The notes below the pieces were generated by a model. It was not told where the DNA came from. It was given only the letters and a program-made list of their open reading frames with translations, and did not search any database. A program made the position numbers and the translations under genes. Below, one piece after another: positions 24,753 to 32,627 of a stretch of DNA of 64,000 nt. Positions within the stretch are counted from its first letter, which is position 1; every line of letters starts with the position of its first letter. The stretch is taken from assembly GCA_964612485.1 (NCBI GenBank), contig CAZTFF010000005.1, positions 62,001 through 126,000 of the forward strand, given 5' to 3'. This stretch comes from JAFGNV01 sp964612485. GTDB lineage: Bacteria; Chloroflexota; Anaerolineae; 4572-78; J111.

Positions 24753-25775
24753 AAACTGCTCCAAAAACCGTAGATCATTTCCCCAGAAATAGCGAATATC
24801 CTCAATGCCGTGGCGCAGCATGGTGATGCGTTCCGGTCCCATGCCAAAGGCGAAGCCGCTGAACGTTTCGGGATCGTAGCCGCCGTTGCGCAGCACGTTG
24901 GGGTGAACCATGCCGCAGCCCAAAATCTCCAGCCAGCCGGTGTATTTGCAGATGCGGCAGCCCTGGCCGTCGCACAGGAAACATTGCACGTCCATCTCCG
25001 CCGAGGGTTCGGTGAAGGGGAAGTGGCTGGCCCGGAAGCGCACCGGGCGGCCCTCGCCGTAGAGCCGGTTGGTAAAGTTGATGAGCGTGCCCTTGAGATC
25101 GCTGAAGCGGATGCCGTAGCCCACGGCCAGCCCTTCAACCTGGTAGAACTGGATTTCGGAACGGGCGGTGATTTGCTCGTGGCGGTAACACATGCCGGGC
25201 AGGATCACCCGGATCGGTTCCGGGTGGTACTCGCGCATCACCCGAATTTGGCCGGGCGAGGTGTGGGTGCGCAGCAATACATCGGGATTGGTGGTATAGA
25301 AGGTATCCTGCATTTCGCGGGCCGGGTGGTGCGGCGGGAAGTTGAGAAACTGGAAGTTCATTTCGTCGGTTTCCACATCGCGGCTGCGGTACACCTGGAA
25401 GCCCATATCGGCCCAAATCTGGTAGATGCGGCGCAGGGTTTGGGTGCTGGGATGCAGCCGTCCCCGCGCGGCGGGCCGGCCCGGCAGGGTCACATCCAGC
25501 GCGTCGGCGGCCATGGATTGCTCCAACTCGGCGGCTTTGATGGCCTGCGCTTTTTGCTCGTAGGCGGCTTCCAACTCTTTTTTGAGCTGGTTGGCCCGCT
25601 GGCCAAAGGTGGGGCGCTCCTCTCTGGGTAGTTCGCCCACGCGGCGTAACAGTTGAGTGATTTCACCCTTGCGGCCAATATATTTGCTGTTCCACGTGTC
25701 CAGCGCATCGCCCGTCTCCAATTGGCCCAGCTCGATACGGGCGGTTTTGGCCAGGGTTTCAAGTTGGTTGAGCAT
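24750..25775 (-). CDS. pheS: Phenylalanine-tRNA ligase alpha subunit
   Basis: A 341-residue catalytic subunit. An N-terminal coiled-coil (about 1-90) is followed by the class II synthetase core: FQVYRSRDVETDEMNFQFLNFPPHHPAREMQDTFY, RTHTSPGQIRVM, CYRHEQITARSEIQFYQVEGL (motif 2) and GMGPERITMLRHGIEDIRYFWGNDLRFLEQF (motif 3, C-terminal end). ATG 25775 has GAAGGAG five bases upstream; an in-frame extension to 25901 runs through G/C-rich repeat sequence and is rejected. It leads an operon with pheT and probably yjbQ. Confidence 0.97.
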   Translation of the reverse strand: MLNQLETLAKTARIELGQLETGDALDTWNSKYIGRKGEITQLLRRVGELPREERPTFGQRANQLKKELEAAYEQKAQAIKAAELEQSMAADALDVTLPGRPAARGRLHPSTQTLRRIYQIWADMGFQVYRSRDVETDEMNFQFLNFPPHHPAREMQDTFYTTNPDVLLRTHTSPGQIRVMREYHPEPIRVILPGMCYRHEQITARSEIQFYQVEGLAVGYGIRFSDLKGTLINFTNRLYGEGRPVRFRASHFPFTEPSAEMDVQCFLCDGQGCRICKYTGWLEILGCGMVHPNVLRNGGYDPETFSGFAFGMGPERITMLRHGIEDIRYFWGNDLRFLEQF

Positions 25776-25796
25776 AGTTTCTCCTTCGTCGATAGG

Positions 25797-25864
25797 GGTC
25801 AGGTGTTGGGGGTTGGGGTTAGGACAAGTTCTGCCACTCCCTAATCCCTGGCCCCCGCCCCCAA
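25797..25864 (-). promoter_or_regulatory. G-rich/C-rich structured segment in the pheST leader
   Basis: On the transcript strand, 25862-25839 reads as four G-tracts separated by 1, 3 and 4 bases: a canonical G-quadruplex pattern. A C-rich stretch (25822-25798) follows and can pair partly with it (GGATTAGG-like against CCTAACCCC). It lies between the predicted promoter and the pheS start. The sequence also resembles C-rich heptamer repeats. Regulatory meaning is inferred only. Confidence 0.4.
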
Positions 25865-25925
25865 ATTTTCCGGTCAGTCGTGTATTCCATGCGTGTGACA
25901 TTCTCTTTGTTTACTGCGAGGCCCT

Positions 25926-25954
25926 ATCATAATCTATCTTGCCCGGTGAAACAA
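25926..25954 (-). promoter_or_regulatory. Predicted pheST promoter
   Basis: Read on the minus strand: TTGTTT (25954-25949), 17-bp spacer, TATGAT (25931-25926). This gives a leader of about 145 nt before pheS. Confidence 0.5.
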
Positions 25955-25985
25955 ATTGCGCGCAGCCAGACGGGCGCGCGCAAAC

Positions 25986-26017
25986 AAAAAGGGCGCAACC
26001 GCTGTGGTCGCGCCCTT
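25986..26017 (-). terminator. Intrinsic terminator after the small membrane-protein gene
   Basis: A 10-bp stem GGGCGCGACC/GGTTGCGCCC (minus strand, one G-U pair, 5-nt loop) is followed by TTTTTGTTTG. It lies directly downstream of the 54-residue gene at 26045-26209. Confidence 0.85.
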
Positions 26018-26044
26018 TGAACTCTGATCTTTGCCTAAATTGCC

Positions 26045-26209
26045 TCAGCCTCCAAGCGCGCGCCACAAGGCGCTGCCAAAAAAGTAGGTAAAGCTAAAAA
26101 AGGCAAAAGAAAACAACACCAGCCGCACTTTGTTGGCCGTATTGTCTTTGGCTTGAGCAATCACTTTAACTTTGGATTGGTTGAGCAATCGTCGCTGATA
26201 TTCGTTCAT
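26045..26209 (-). CDS. 54-residue single-pass membrane protein, unknown
   Basis: A short gene: an ATG at 26209 preceded by AAAGGA at about 6 bases, 54 codons, a TGA at 26045, and an intrinsic terminator beginning 28 bp later. The protein starts hydrophilic and basic (MNEYQRRLLNQSKVKVIAQA), then has one hydrophobic helix at about residues 30-48 (VLFSFAFFSFTYFFGSALW), with the N-terminus probably inside. I do not recognise the family. It is monocistronic between pheS and the nitroreductase. The combination of ribosome-binding site, helix and terminator makes it a credible small protein. Confidence 0.65.
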   Translation of the reverse strand: MNEYQRRLLNQSKVKVIAQAKDNTANKVRLVLFSFAFFSFTYFFGSALWRALGG

Positions 26210-26346
26210 TGTATTATCCTTTGGCGCTATGCAGCACCTTTTGATGAAAATATAGCATATTCTGAGGGCGGTGTCAACCGTTTTGACAAAGTTTCCTGGC
26301 TCAATAGTATCTTTGGGCTACGCCGGTTTTAATTTTGGGAATATTT

Positions 26347-26375
26347 TTGAAAATATCAGCATTATGCAGTATGAT
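26347..26375 (+). promoter_or_regulatory. Predicted nitroreductase promoter
   Basis: TTGAAA (26347-26352), 17-bp spacer, TATGAT (26370-26375). Transcription would start about 24 nt before the ATG at 26406, which supports that start over upstream in-frame codons. Confidence 0.65.
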
Positions 26376-26405
26376 GTGAGTGATTTCAAGATTGGAGAAA
26401 AAACC

Positions 26406-26990
26406 ATGTTCAGTAACCTGGTAAAGAAAAACCGCAGCTACCGCCGCTTTTATCAAGAAGAAACCATTGAGCTGGATACGCTCAAGGCACTGGTAGAGCT
26501 GGCCCGCCTCTCGGCGTCGGGCGCGAACCGGCAGCCGCTCAAATATATACTTGCCAACGATCCCCAACAAAACAACCTGATTTTTCCACATCTCCGTTGG
26601 GCCGGCTATCTTAAAGATTGGCCCGGTCCCGGCGAGGGCGAACGCCCTTCGGCCTATATCATCATTTTGGGCGATAAACAGATTACCGATCAATTTGGTG
26701 TGGATCACGGCATTGCCGCCCAAAACATTCTGTTGGGGGCCACGGAAAAGGGACTGGGCGGCTGTATGATCGCCTCGATCCAACGCACCGGACTCCGCCG
26801 GGCGCTGCAAATCCCCGATCCGTATGCTATTTTGATGGTGCTGGCCCTGGGCAAACCCAAAGAAACCGTTGTGCTGGAAACCGTTGGCCCGGACGGTAAA
26901 ATTGAATATTGGCGGGATGAAGGTAAAGTTCATCACGTGCCCAAACGTTCGTTGGATGAAATCATCATCACTCAACCCCACGAATCATAA
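26406..26990 (+). CDS. Nitroreductase family protein
   Basis: A 194-residue FMN-dependent nitroreductase-fold protein: N-terminal KKNRSYRRFYQEETIELDTLKALVELARLSASGANRQPLKYIL (FMN phosphate and dimer contacts), DHGIAAQNILLGATEKGLGGCMIASI in the second half, and LGKPKETVVLE near the end. Such enzymes use NAD(P)H to reduce nitro groups, quinones or other acceptors; the physiological substrate is not predictable. ATG 26406 has GGAG at eight bases and a promoter just upstream. A MalT-like regulator starts 19 bp after its stop and could be cotranscribed. Confidence 0.9.
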   Translation: MFSNLVKKNRSYRRFYQEETIELDTLKALVELARLSASGANRQPLKYILANDPQQNNLIFPHLRWAGYLKDWPGPGEGERPSAYIIILGDKQITDQFGVDHGIAAQNILLGATEKGLGGCMIASIQRTGLRRALQIPDPYAILMVLALGKPKETVVLETVGPDGKIEYWRDEGKVHHVPKRSLDEIIITQPHES

Positions 26991-27009
26991 TTAATAATTC
27001 ACAATTATT

Positions 27010-29700
27010 ATGGACACTCAACTAACTTTTTCAACAGAAACGCTCTTTCGATCGTTTCCTTTTGTCAACACAAAATTGAATGTACCTAACTTGCCGGTCG
27101 GCTTGGTCGAGCGGCCCCGGCTAACCGGTCTACTCAACCAGTCGGTGCAGCATAAGCTCCTGCTGCTCTCCGCGCCTGCCGGGTTTGGCAAAACCACCCT
27201 GCTCAGCGATTGGGCCGGACGCAGCGAGTGGCCGGTGGCCTGGGTTTCGTTGGATGCGGCAGACAACGACCCGCTGCCTTTTTGGTCGTATGTAATTACC
27301 GCTCTGGACAAAGTGGAGGCTGACATCGAGCATATTCTCGATTTGTTGAACGCTACGCACGTAGATACCCACTATATTTTGACGGGGTTGATCAACGCGC
27401 TGGCCGGCATCGCTGATGATTTTGTGCTGGTTTTAGACGATTACCACTGTATTGAGAATGAGGATACCCACCAGGCGCTGGCTTTTCTAATCGATTATAT
27501 GCCGGACAATATGCACCTCATCCTGGCCGGACGGGTTGACCCGCCGCTGCCCTTGGCGCGTTGGCGCGGGCGCAGCCAAATGCTGCAAATTGGCGGGGAC
27601 GACCTGCGTTTTTCGCCGGATGAAACGCAAACGCTGCTCCGTCAGGCTGTCAACCGGAGCTTACCGGCGGACGCTGTGAATGTACTCCAGCAGCGTACCG
27701 AGGGATGGGCCGCGGGCCTGCATTTAGCCGTCCTGACGGTGGATAGCGCATCCGGCACAGACGCCCTGCCCCAAGATTTTGGCGGCGACCATCGGTATAT
27801 TGTTGATTATCTGGCCTCGGAGGTGTTACAGCAGCAACCCGAATCGATCCGTAATTTTTTATTGAATACGGCCATTGTGGAATATCTGGACAGCGGTCTA
27901 TGCAACGCGCTCACGGGGCGGGAAGATAGTGAGGCCATATTGGCCGAAATCGAACAGCGAAATTTGTTCATTGTTTCTTGTTGTCCCAGGCAGCGCACTT
28001 ATCGTTACCATCATTTGTTTGCCGATTTTCTGCGCAGCCAATTGCAGAAAGAATCTGCCGATCAACTGCCGGGGCTGCACCGTCAGGCGGCAGTCTGGTA
28101 TCAGGCGCAGGGCGATGTCAATGCGGCGATCAAACACACGCTGGCCGCCGGAGATTTTGCCGAAGCCGCCGATCTGGTGGAGCAGGTAGCCAAACACCGC
28201 CTGATCCTGGGCGAATTCAATACTTTGTTGGGGTGGTTTTCCACCTTGCCGCCGGATGTTATTCAATCCCGGCCCAAGTTATGCCTCTTTTACGCCTGGA
28301 CACTGACCCATGCCGGCCATTTTGATGAAGCCGATGAATACCTGAACCGGCTTGATCCGTTCGATGCGGATGAGTTTGTCGGCGGTATCGCCGCCATCCG
28401 GGCCCGAATGGCCGGCATACGGGGTCAGCCCGACCGGATCATTGAATTTTCCAGGGAAGCCCTGGCCCATCTCCCCGCCGATCTTGCAGCGCTGCGAAGT
28501 GAGATCTCGCTGGATTTGGCCTTTGCCCAGGACCAATTGGCCACCGATCTGGATACCGCCCGCCAGGCGTTTGAAGAGGCTATTGCCTGCAATCAATCCG
28601 CCAACCACCCTCGGGCCGCGATCATGGCCGGTTATTATCTGGCGATGTTGTATGTAAACCATGGGCAGTTGCAACCGGCCGCCCAGGTGTTGCAGCAGGC
28701 GCTGCAATGGGCACAGCGCCACAAACCGCCGGTAATGTCAATCTGTTGGGCTTATGTCGGGTTGGGCCACCTGTTGTACGAATGGAATCGTCTGGACGAG
28801 GCGTTTGAAAACTTGCAGCAGGCCCTCCAATTGGCCCAACAAAGCGGCGAGGTAAAGGTACTCATTTACAGCCACCGGACCTTGGCCCGGCTGTATCAAA
28901 TCAGAAATGAGATGGATAAAGCCCAAACAGCGCTGTCGGCGGCGGAGAACGTGATCGGCAAAACCAATATTGTATCGTTGGTAGAAGATGTGGCGCTTGA
29001 GCAGTTGGTGCTATGGCTAAATGATAAGCAGCTCGATACCGCTGCCGGCTGGGTGCAGGCGCGCGGTTACCGCTTTGATTTTGAGCATCCCGAATCAAAA
29101 GAAAACACCATGCTCATTCGGCTAACCCTGGCGCAGAGTACACAGCAAAACGCGCCGCCTCCTGATGAGGTAATTCCGTTATTGCAGCAGCGCTGTGATC
29201 ACGAGCAGCGCATCGGGCATACCTGGCAGCAGCTTCAGAACCTGGTTTTGCTGGCCGTGGCGCAAAAAATGATGGGCAACGAAACCTCGGCGCGGGAAAC
29301 GTTCCGGCAAGCCCTGCTTCTGGCCCAACCGGCCGGTTTTATCCGCGCTCTCGTTGATGAAGGGCCGGTGGTGGCCGAGTTGTTTCACCATTTTGTTAAT
29401 GACGATGCGGTGGGAGATTACGCGGCGGATGTTTTGTCTGCGTTTGGGGATGACCAGGCCGCGCCCCCCCGCGTTCCCCAGGCTCCTGTTGCCGCGCCAC
29501 CGCTGGTGGAGCCGCTGCGCCAGCGAGAGTTGGAAGTTTTGCATCACATTTCACAAGGGTACTCCAACCAGGAAATTGCCGATGAGATGGTGTTGGCTGT
29601 CAGTACTGTCAAATGGCATCTCAAAAATATTTACGGCAAACTTCAAGTCAACCGCAGAACGCAGGCGGTGGCCAGAGCGAAAGAACTGAGCCTTTTATAA
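27010..29700 (+). CDS. MalT-like LuxR-family transcriptional activator (STAND ATPase)
   Basis: An 896-residue STAND regulator. N-terminal ATPase: Walker A SAPAGFGKTTLLSDW (about 54-68), Walker B FVLVLDDYHCIE (about 138-149), then ILAGRVDPPLPLARWR and EGWAAGLHLAVL typical of MalT-like proteins. A long alpha-helical TPR-like repeat region spans about 370-800. The C-terminal LuxR HTH (about 836-893) reads LRQRELEVLHHISQGYSNQEIADEMVLAVSTVKWHLKNIYGKL. Such proteins bind ATP and a small inducer, oligomerise and activate promoters. It is immediately downstream of a nitroreductase. A strong terminator follows at 29763. The target regulon is unknown. Confidence 0.93.
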   Translation: MDTQLTFSTETLFRSFPFVNTKLNVPNLPVGLVERPRLTGLLNQSVQHKLLLLSAPAGFGKTTLLSDWAGRSEWPVAWVSLDAADNDPLPFWSYVITALDKVEADIEHILDLLNATHVDTHYILTGLINALAGIADDFVLVLDDYHCIENEDTHQALAFLIDYMPDNMHLILAGRVDPPLPLARWRGRSQMLQIGGDDLRFSPDETQTLLRQAVNRSLPADAVNVLQQRTEGWAAGLHLAVLTVDSASGTDALPQDFGGDHRYIVDYLASEVLQQQPESIRNFLLNTAIVEYLDSGLCNALTGREDSEAILAEIEQRNLFIVSCCPRQRTYRYHHLFADFLRSQLQKESADQLPGLHRQAAVWYQAQGDVNAAIKHTLAAGDFAEAADLVEQVAKHRLILGEFNTLLGWFSTLPPDVIQSRPKLCLFYAWTLTHAGHFDEADEYLNRLDPFDADEFVGGIAAIRARMAGIRGQPDRIIEFSREALAHLPADLAALRSEISLDLAFAQDQLATDLDTARQAFEEAIACNQSANHPRAAIMAGYYLAMLYVNHGQLQPAAQVLQQALQWAQRHKPPVMSICWAYVGLGHLLYEWNRLDEAFENLQQALQLAQQSGEVKVLIYSHRTLARLYQIRNEMDKAQTALSAAENVIGKTNIVSLVEDVALEQLVLWLNDKQLDTAAGWVQARGYRFDFEHPESKENTMLIRLTLAQSTQQNAPPPDEVIPLLQQRCDHEQRIGHTWQQLQNLVLLAVAQKMMGNETSARETFRQALLLAQPAGFIRALVDEGPVVAELFHHFVNDDAVGDYAADVLSAFGDDQAAPPRVPQAPVAAPPLVEPLRQRELEVLHHISQGYSNQEIADEMVLAVSTVKWHLKNIYGKLQVNRRTQAVARAKELSLL

Positions 29701-29762
29701 AAATTCCTACAACCAGTCCTATCCCACTCAGGCCGCCCCTCTTTTTGATCGATACTATCCTT

Positions 29763-29792
29763 TCACCCTCCTTTTGGGGGGTGATTTTTTTT
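29763..29792 (+). terminator. Intrinsic terminator of the MalT-like gene
   Basis: A 9-bp stem TCACCCTCC/GGGGGGTGA (29763-29771 with 29776-29784, one G-U) with a TTTT loop is followed by eight T. Confidence 0.92.
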
Positions 29793-29851
29793 GTTTCGGG
29801 CCATATAATGAACTCAAATTGGACAAAATGAGGTTGTTTAGGAGGTTTCAA

Positions 29852-30106
29852 ATGGTTGAGTGTAATTCTCCATCGACAATAATTTATCAAGAGGTGGGAA
29901 ACGATCAGTGTTGTGAAATCCACAACAGTTGTGAAAGCAGCCGGGTGCCTGTTCTAAAAAGGTGGCGGCGGGTTCTCAAAAATATCCTGGCCTATACCAG
30001 GGCAACTCACCATCAAAATGATAAATACCAACCTGTGCTGCTTGGCGGGGGGAGCTGCATGCTGGTTCGCTGCGAACCGGAAGCAATTTTTCGAGAAGGA
30101 AAGTAA
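29852..30106 (+). CDS. Small cysteine-containing protein, unknown
   Basis: An 84-residue protein. The ATG at 29852 has a near-perfect AGGAGG eight bases upstream, and a -10-like TATAAT lies at 29804-29809, so the gene is likely real although the start could be taken further upstream by frame alone. It contains Cys residues near the N-terminus (C4, the pair CC at about 20-21, C27) and one near the end (SCMLVRCEP). A basic segment (LKRWRRVLKNIL) lies in the middle. No family recognised. It is 2 bp upstream of the ParB-like gene, so probably cotranscribed. Confidence 0.6.
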   Translation: MVECNSPSTIIYQEVGNDQCCEIHNSCESSRVPVLKRWRRVLKNILAYTRATHHQNDKYQPVLLGGGSCMLVRCEPEAIFREGK

Positions 30107-30108
30107 CC

Positions 30109-30621
30109 GTGAGTAAAGTTTTCACCATAGAAGCGTTACGTCTTTATGATGTGGTGCGGCACCAGGGTGTCCTGAGTAAACTCTGGTCGATGTTGACCGG
30201 ACACTCCCGGCGTTTGTTGGATCTGGAAACCGTTCGACACGCCATCAATGTAACTAATCGTCACTACATTGGCATTCAGACGGTGCCTATGACGCAAATT
30301 CGAGGCAGCGAGGGACGCAGCCGGGAATTTGATACGCGTTTCCGCCCCCGGCAATCATACACCAAAGAGCGTTGGATTAACCTCGCCGTTGTCCACCGGC
30401 AAGGCCGCTCATTGCCACCGGTAGAATTGATCCAAATTGGCGATGTCTATTTTGTTCGAGACGGGCATCACCGTATCTCTGTGGCGCAGGCAATGGGTCA
30501 GGAGCAGATAGAAGCCACCGTTACGGTGTGGGAAACCGGCGGTACGCTGCCGTGGGAGCCGCCCGTGGCCCGTGAAGAATCCGAAACCTTTCCCGCGTGG
30601 TGCGAAAATATTTGCGCGTGA
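30109..30621 (+). CDS. ParB/sulfiredoxin-fold domain protein
   Basis: A 170-residue protein starting at GTG 30109, two bases after the previous stop. The region LPPVELIQIGDVYFVRDGHHRISVAQAMGQEQIEATV (about 102-140) is a ParB/Srx-like fold core, with DGHHRI in place of the G-E-R-R nucleotide/phosphate motif. There is no helix-turn-helix as in chromosome-partition ParB, so it is not a partition protein. Family members of this solitary type are of unknown role; some ParB-fold proteins bind or hydrolyse nucleotides. It forms a pair with the small Cys protein and is followed 53 bp later by an aldo/keto reductase. Confidence 0.75.
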   Translation: MSKVFTIEALRLYDVVRHQGVLSKLWSMLTGHSRRLLDLETVRHAINVTNRHYIGIQTVPMTQIRGSEGRSREFDTRFRPRQSYTKERWINLAVVHRQGRSLPPVELIQIGDVYFVRDGHHRISVAQAMGQEQIEATVTVWETGGTLPWEPPVAREESETFPAWCENICA

Positions 30622-30674
30622 AATAGCAAAAGAGTATGCTTGAAAAAAGAAAAATAAGAATTCAGGAGAAAAAA

Positions 30675-31673
30675 ATGACAACATTTACGCGAACATTAGG
30701 CAAATCCGGCATCGAAGTGAGCGCGATGGGCCTGGGCTGCTGGGCCATTGGCGGCCCGTTTATCGATTCCGGTGGAAATCCGGTGGGATGGAGCCAGGTG
30801 GATGATAATGAGTCGATCCGGGCTATTCATCGCGCGCTTGAACTGGGCGTCACTTTTTTTGATACTGCCGATGTGTACGGCGCGGGCCATTCCGAGGAGA
30901 TATTGGGCCGGGCGCTGGCCGGTAAGCGCGATCAGGTGGTGATCGCCACCAAGTTTGGCAATACCTTTGACAGCGCCCAAAAACAAATTACCGGCCAGGA
31001 TGCCAGCCCGGAATACGTGCGCCAGGCGCTTGAGGCCAGTTTGCGCCGGCTCAATACCGATTATATCGACCTGTACCAACTGCACATTTGGGAATATCCA
31101 CCGGAAGAGGCCGGGCCAACCCGTGAGGTGCTGGAAGAACTGGTTGAAGCGGGCAAAATTCGGGGGTACGGCTGGAGCACCGACCGTTTGGAGAGCGTGC
31201 AGGTATTTGCCGAAGGCCCCAATTGCATTGCCACGCAGCAGCAGCTAAATGTAATGGGCGGTAACCCGGTAGGCGATAGCGAAGGGTTGCTGGCCTTTTG
31301 CGAGCAGAAAAATCTGGCCAGCATCAACCGCGCCCCGCTGACGATGGGCCTGCTTACCGGCAAATTCCAGCCGTCCACCACGTTCAGCGCCGACGACGTC
31401 CGCAGCAAAGTTGAGTGGTTTGAGGGTTTTCAGGATGGAAAACCTAACGCCGTTTGGCTCAAAAAATTGGAAGCCGTCCGTGACATCCTCACCAGCGAGG
31501 GCCGCGCGCTGGCCCAGGGCGCGCTGGCCTGGCTCTGGGGCCGCAGCGAACAGACCATTCCCATTCCCGGCTTCAAAACCATTCAACAAGTGGAAGATAA
31601 CGCGGGCGCGTTGCAGTTTGGCCCGCTTACGCCTGACCAGATGCAGGAGATTGATACGATTTTAGAGCGTTGA
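30675..31673 (+). CDS. Aldo/keto reductase
   Basis: A 332-residue NADPH-dependent oxidoreductase with the AKR catalytic tetrad visible: D and Y in FFDTADVYG (about 60-68), K in VVIATKFG (about 93) and H in LYQLHIW (about 137). The C-terminal cofactor-binding stretch IPIPGFKTIQQVEDNAGAL lies at about 296-314. ATG 30675 has CAGGAG seven bases upstream. Substrate unknown. It is probably in the same transcription unit as, or follows, the ParB-like gene. Confidence 0.93.
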   Translation: MTTFTRTLGKSGIEVSAMGLGCWAIGGPFIDSGGNPVGWSQVDDNESIRAIHRALELGVTFFDTADVYGAGHSEEILGRALAGKRDQVVIATKFGNTFDSAQKQITGQDASPEYVRQALEASLRRLNTDYIDLYQLHIWEYPPEEAGPTREVLEELVEAGKIRGYGWSTDRLESVQVFAEGPNCIATQQQLNVMGGNPVGDSEGLLAFCEQKNLASINRAPLTMGLLTGKFQPSTTFSADDVRSKVEWFEGFQDGKPNAVWLKKLEAVRDILTSEGRALAQGALAWLWGRSEQTIPIPGFKTIQQVEDNAGALQFGPLTPDQMQEIDTILER

Positions 31674-31689
31674 GGATGGCATCAATACG

Positions 31690-31780
31690 TCCCAACTTTT
31701 TAGAGTCCGCGAAGGGCCGCCAAGGTACGTGAAGGAAAAATTTTAGCGTATCTTCGCGTGACTTCGCGGGCCCCATGTTT
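31690..31780. repeat. Imperfect inverted CTTCGCG-type repeat
   Basis: CCGCGAAG (31707-31714) and CTTCGCGG (31762-31769) bracket several degenerate copies of a CGCGAAGGT/CTTCGCGT-type 8-9-mer with an AT-rich centre. This kind of repeat (alternating CTTCGCG or CTCTGCG words) is common between genes in many environmental bacteria. It separates the convergent aldo/keto reductase and ABC ATPase genes. Confidence 0.55.
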
Positions 31781-31801
31781 TTATGATTCACAGCAGGTTG
31801 A

Positions 31802-32560
31802 TTAGCTCTGTATCGCCTGCCGTACTTCATAAGCCAGCGCGCCAAAGGCATCGCCGTAAATCATCGAAATAGGCCGGGGGCGGGGCAAGTTAACGGGGAT
31901 GATTTGGGCTACGCGGCCCGGCCTGGGGGTGAGCACCAGCACGCGGTCGGCCAGAAAAACAGCCTCGCGGATGTTGTGCGTGACCATCACCACGGTTTTT
32001 TGGCTCACTTCCCAGATGTGCATAATTTCCTGGTTCAAATACTCGCGGGTCAGCGCATCCAGCGCGCCAAACGGCTCGTCGAGCAGTAAAATTTCCGGCT
32101 CGTACGAGAGGGCGCGGGCAATGGCCACCCGCTGGGCCATGCCGCCGGATAATTCGTGCGGGTAGTTGTCGGCAAACTCCGTCAGGCCCACCAGATTTAG
32201 CGCGTGATACACCCGTTCCTGCGCCTCGGCCTGCGGCCTGTTTTTAACCTGCATGGGCAGCAGCACATTATCGTAAACCGTGCGCCAGGGCATGAGGTTG
32301 GCCTGTTGAAACACCATCCCGATCTCTTGACACGGCCCCGGCAGCGGTTTCCCGTGCAGATAAACCTGCCCCACATCGGGTTCCAGCAATCCGGCCAGCA
32401 GCCGCAGCAGCGTACTTTTGCCGCACCCCGACGGCCCCACCAGGCACAAAAATTCACCGCCGGCGACATCAAATGAAATATCTTCCACCGCGGTCAGATC
32501 ACCCTGACGGGTAGTGTATTGTTTGCACAGGTTCTTAGCCTGGAGAATTGGATCGGGCAT
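31802..32560 (-). CDS. ABC transporter ATPase of the predicted riboflavin importer
   Basis: A 252-residue SsuB/TauB/ThiZ-type ATPase: Walker A GPSGCGKST (about 37-45), Q-loop MVFQQANLMPW, signature LSGGMAQRVAIARAL, Walker B ILLLDEPFGALD, switch histidine in VTHN. It energises the permease and lipoprotein encoded upstream (68 bp from the lipoprotein gene). By homology alone it would be called nitrate/sulfonate/taurine type, but the FMN riboswitch at the head of the operon points to riboflavin or a flavin precursor. Confidence 0.9.
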   Translation of the reverse strand: MPDPILQAKNLCKQYTTRQGDLTAVEDISFDVAGGEFLCLVGPSGCGKSTLLRLLAGLLEPDVGQVYLHGKPLPGPCQEIGMVFQQANLMPWRTVYDNVLLPMQVKNRPQAEAQERVYHALNLVGLTEFADNYPHELSGGMAQRVAIARALSYEPEILLLDEPFGALDALTREYLNQEIMHIWEVSQKTVVMVTHNIREAVFLADRVLVLTPRPGRVAQIIPVNLPRPRPISMIYGDAFGALAYEVRQAIQS

Positions 32561-32627
32561 TGTAACAGCCTTGACGACCGACCACTGAGAATTTCAATGC
32601 TACGGTCGTCAGTCGTCGGATAACGAT

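Noticed and set aside
30109..30621. Chromosome-partitioning ParB
   Set aside because: No helix-turn-helix or C-terminal dimer domain and no parA neighbour; only the ParB/Srx fold core is present.
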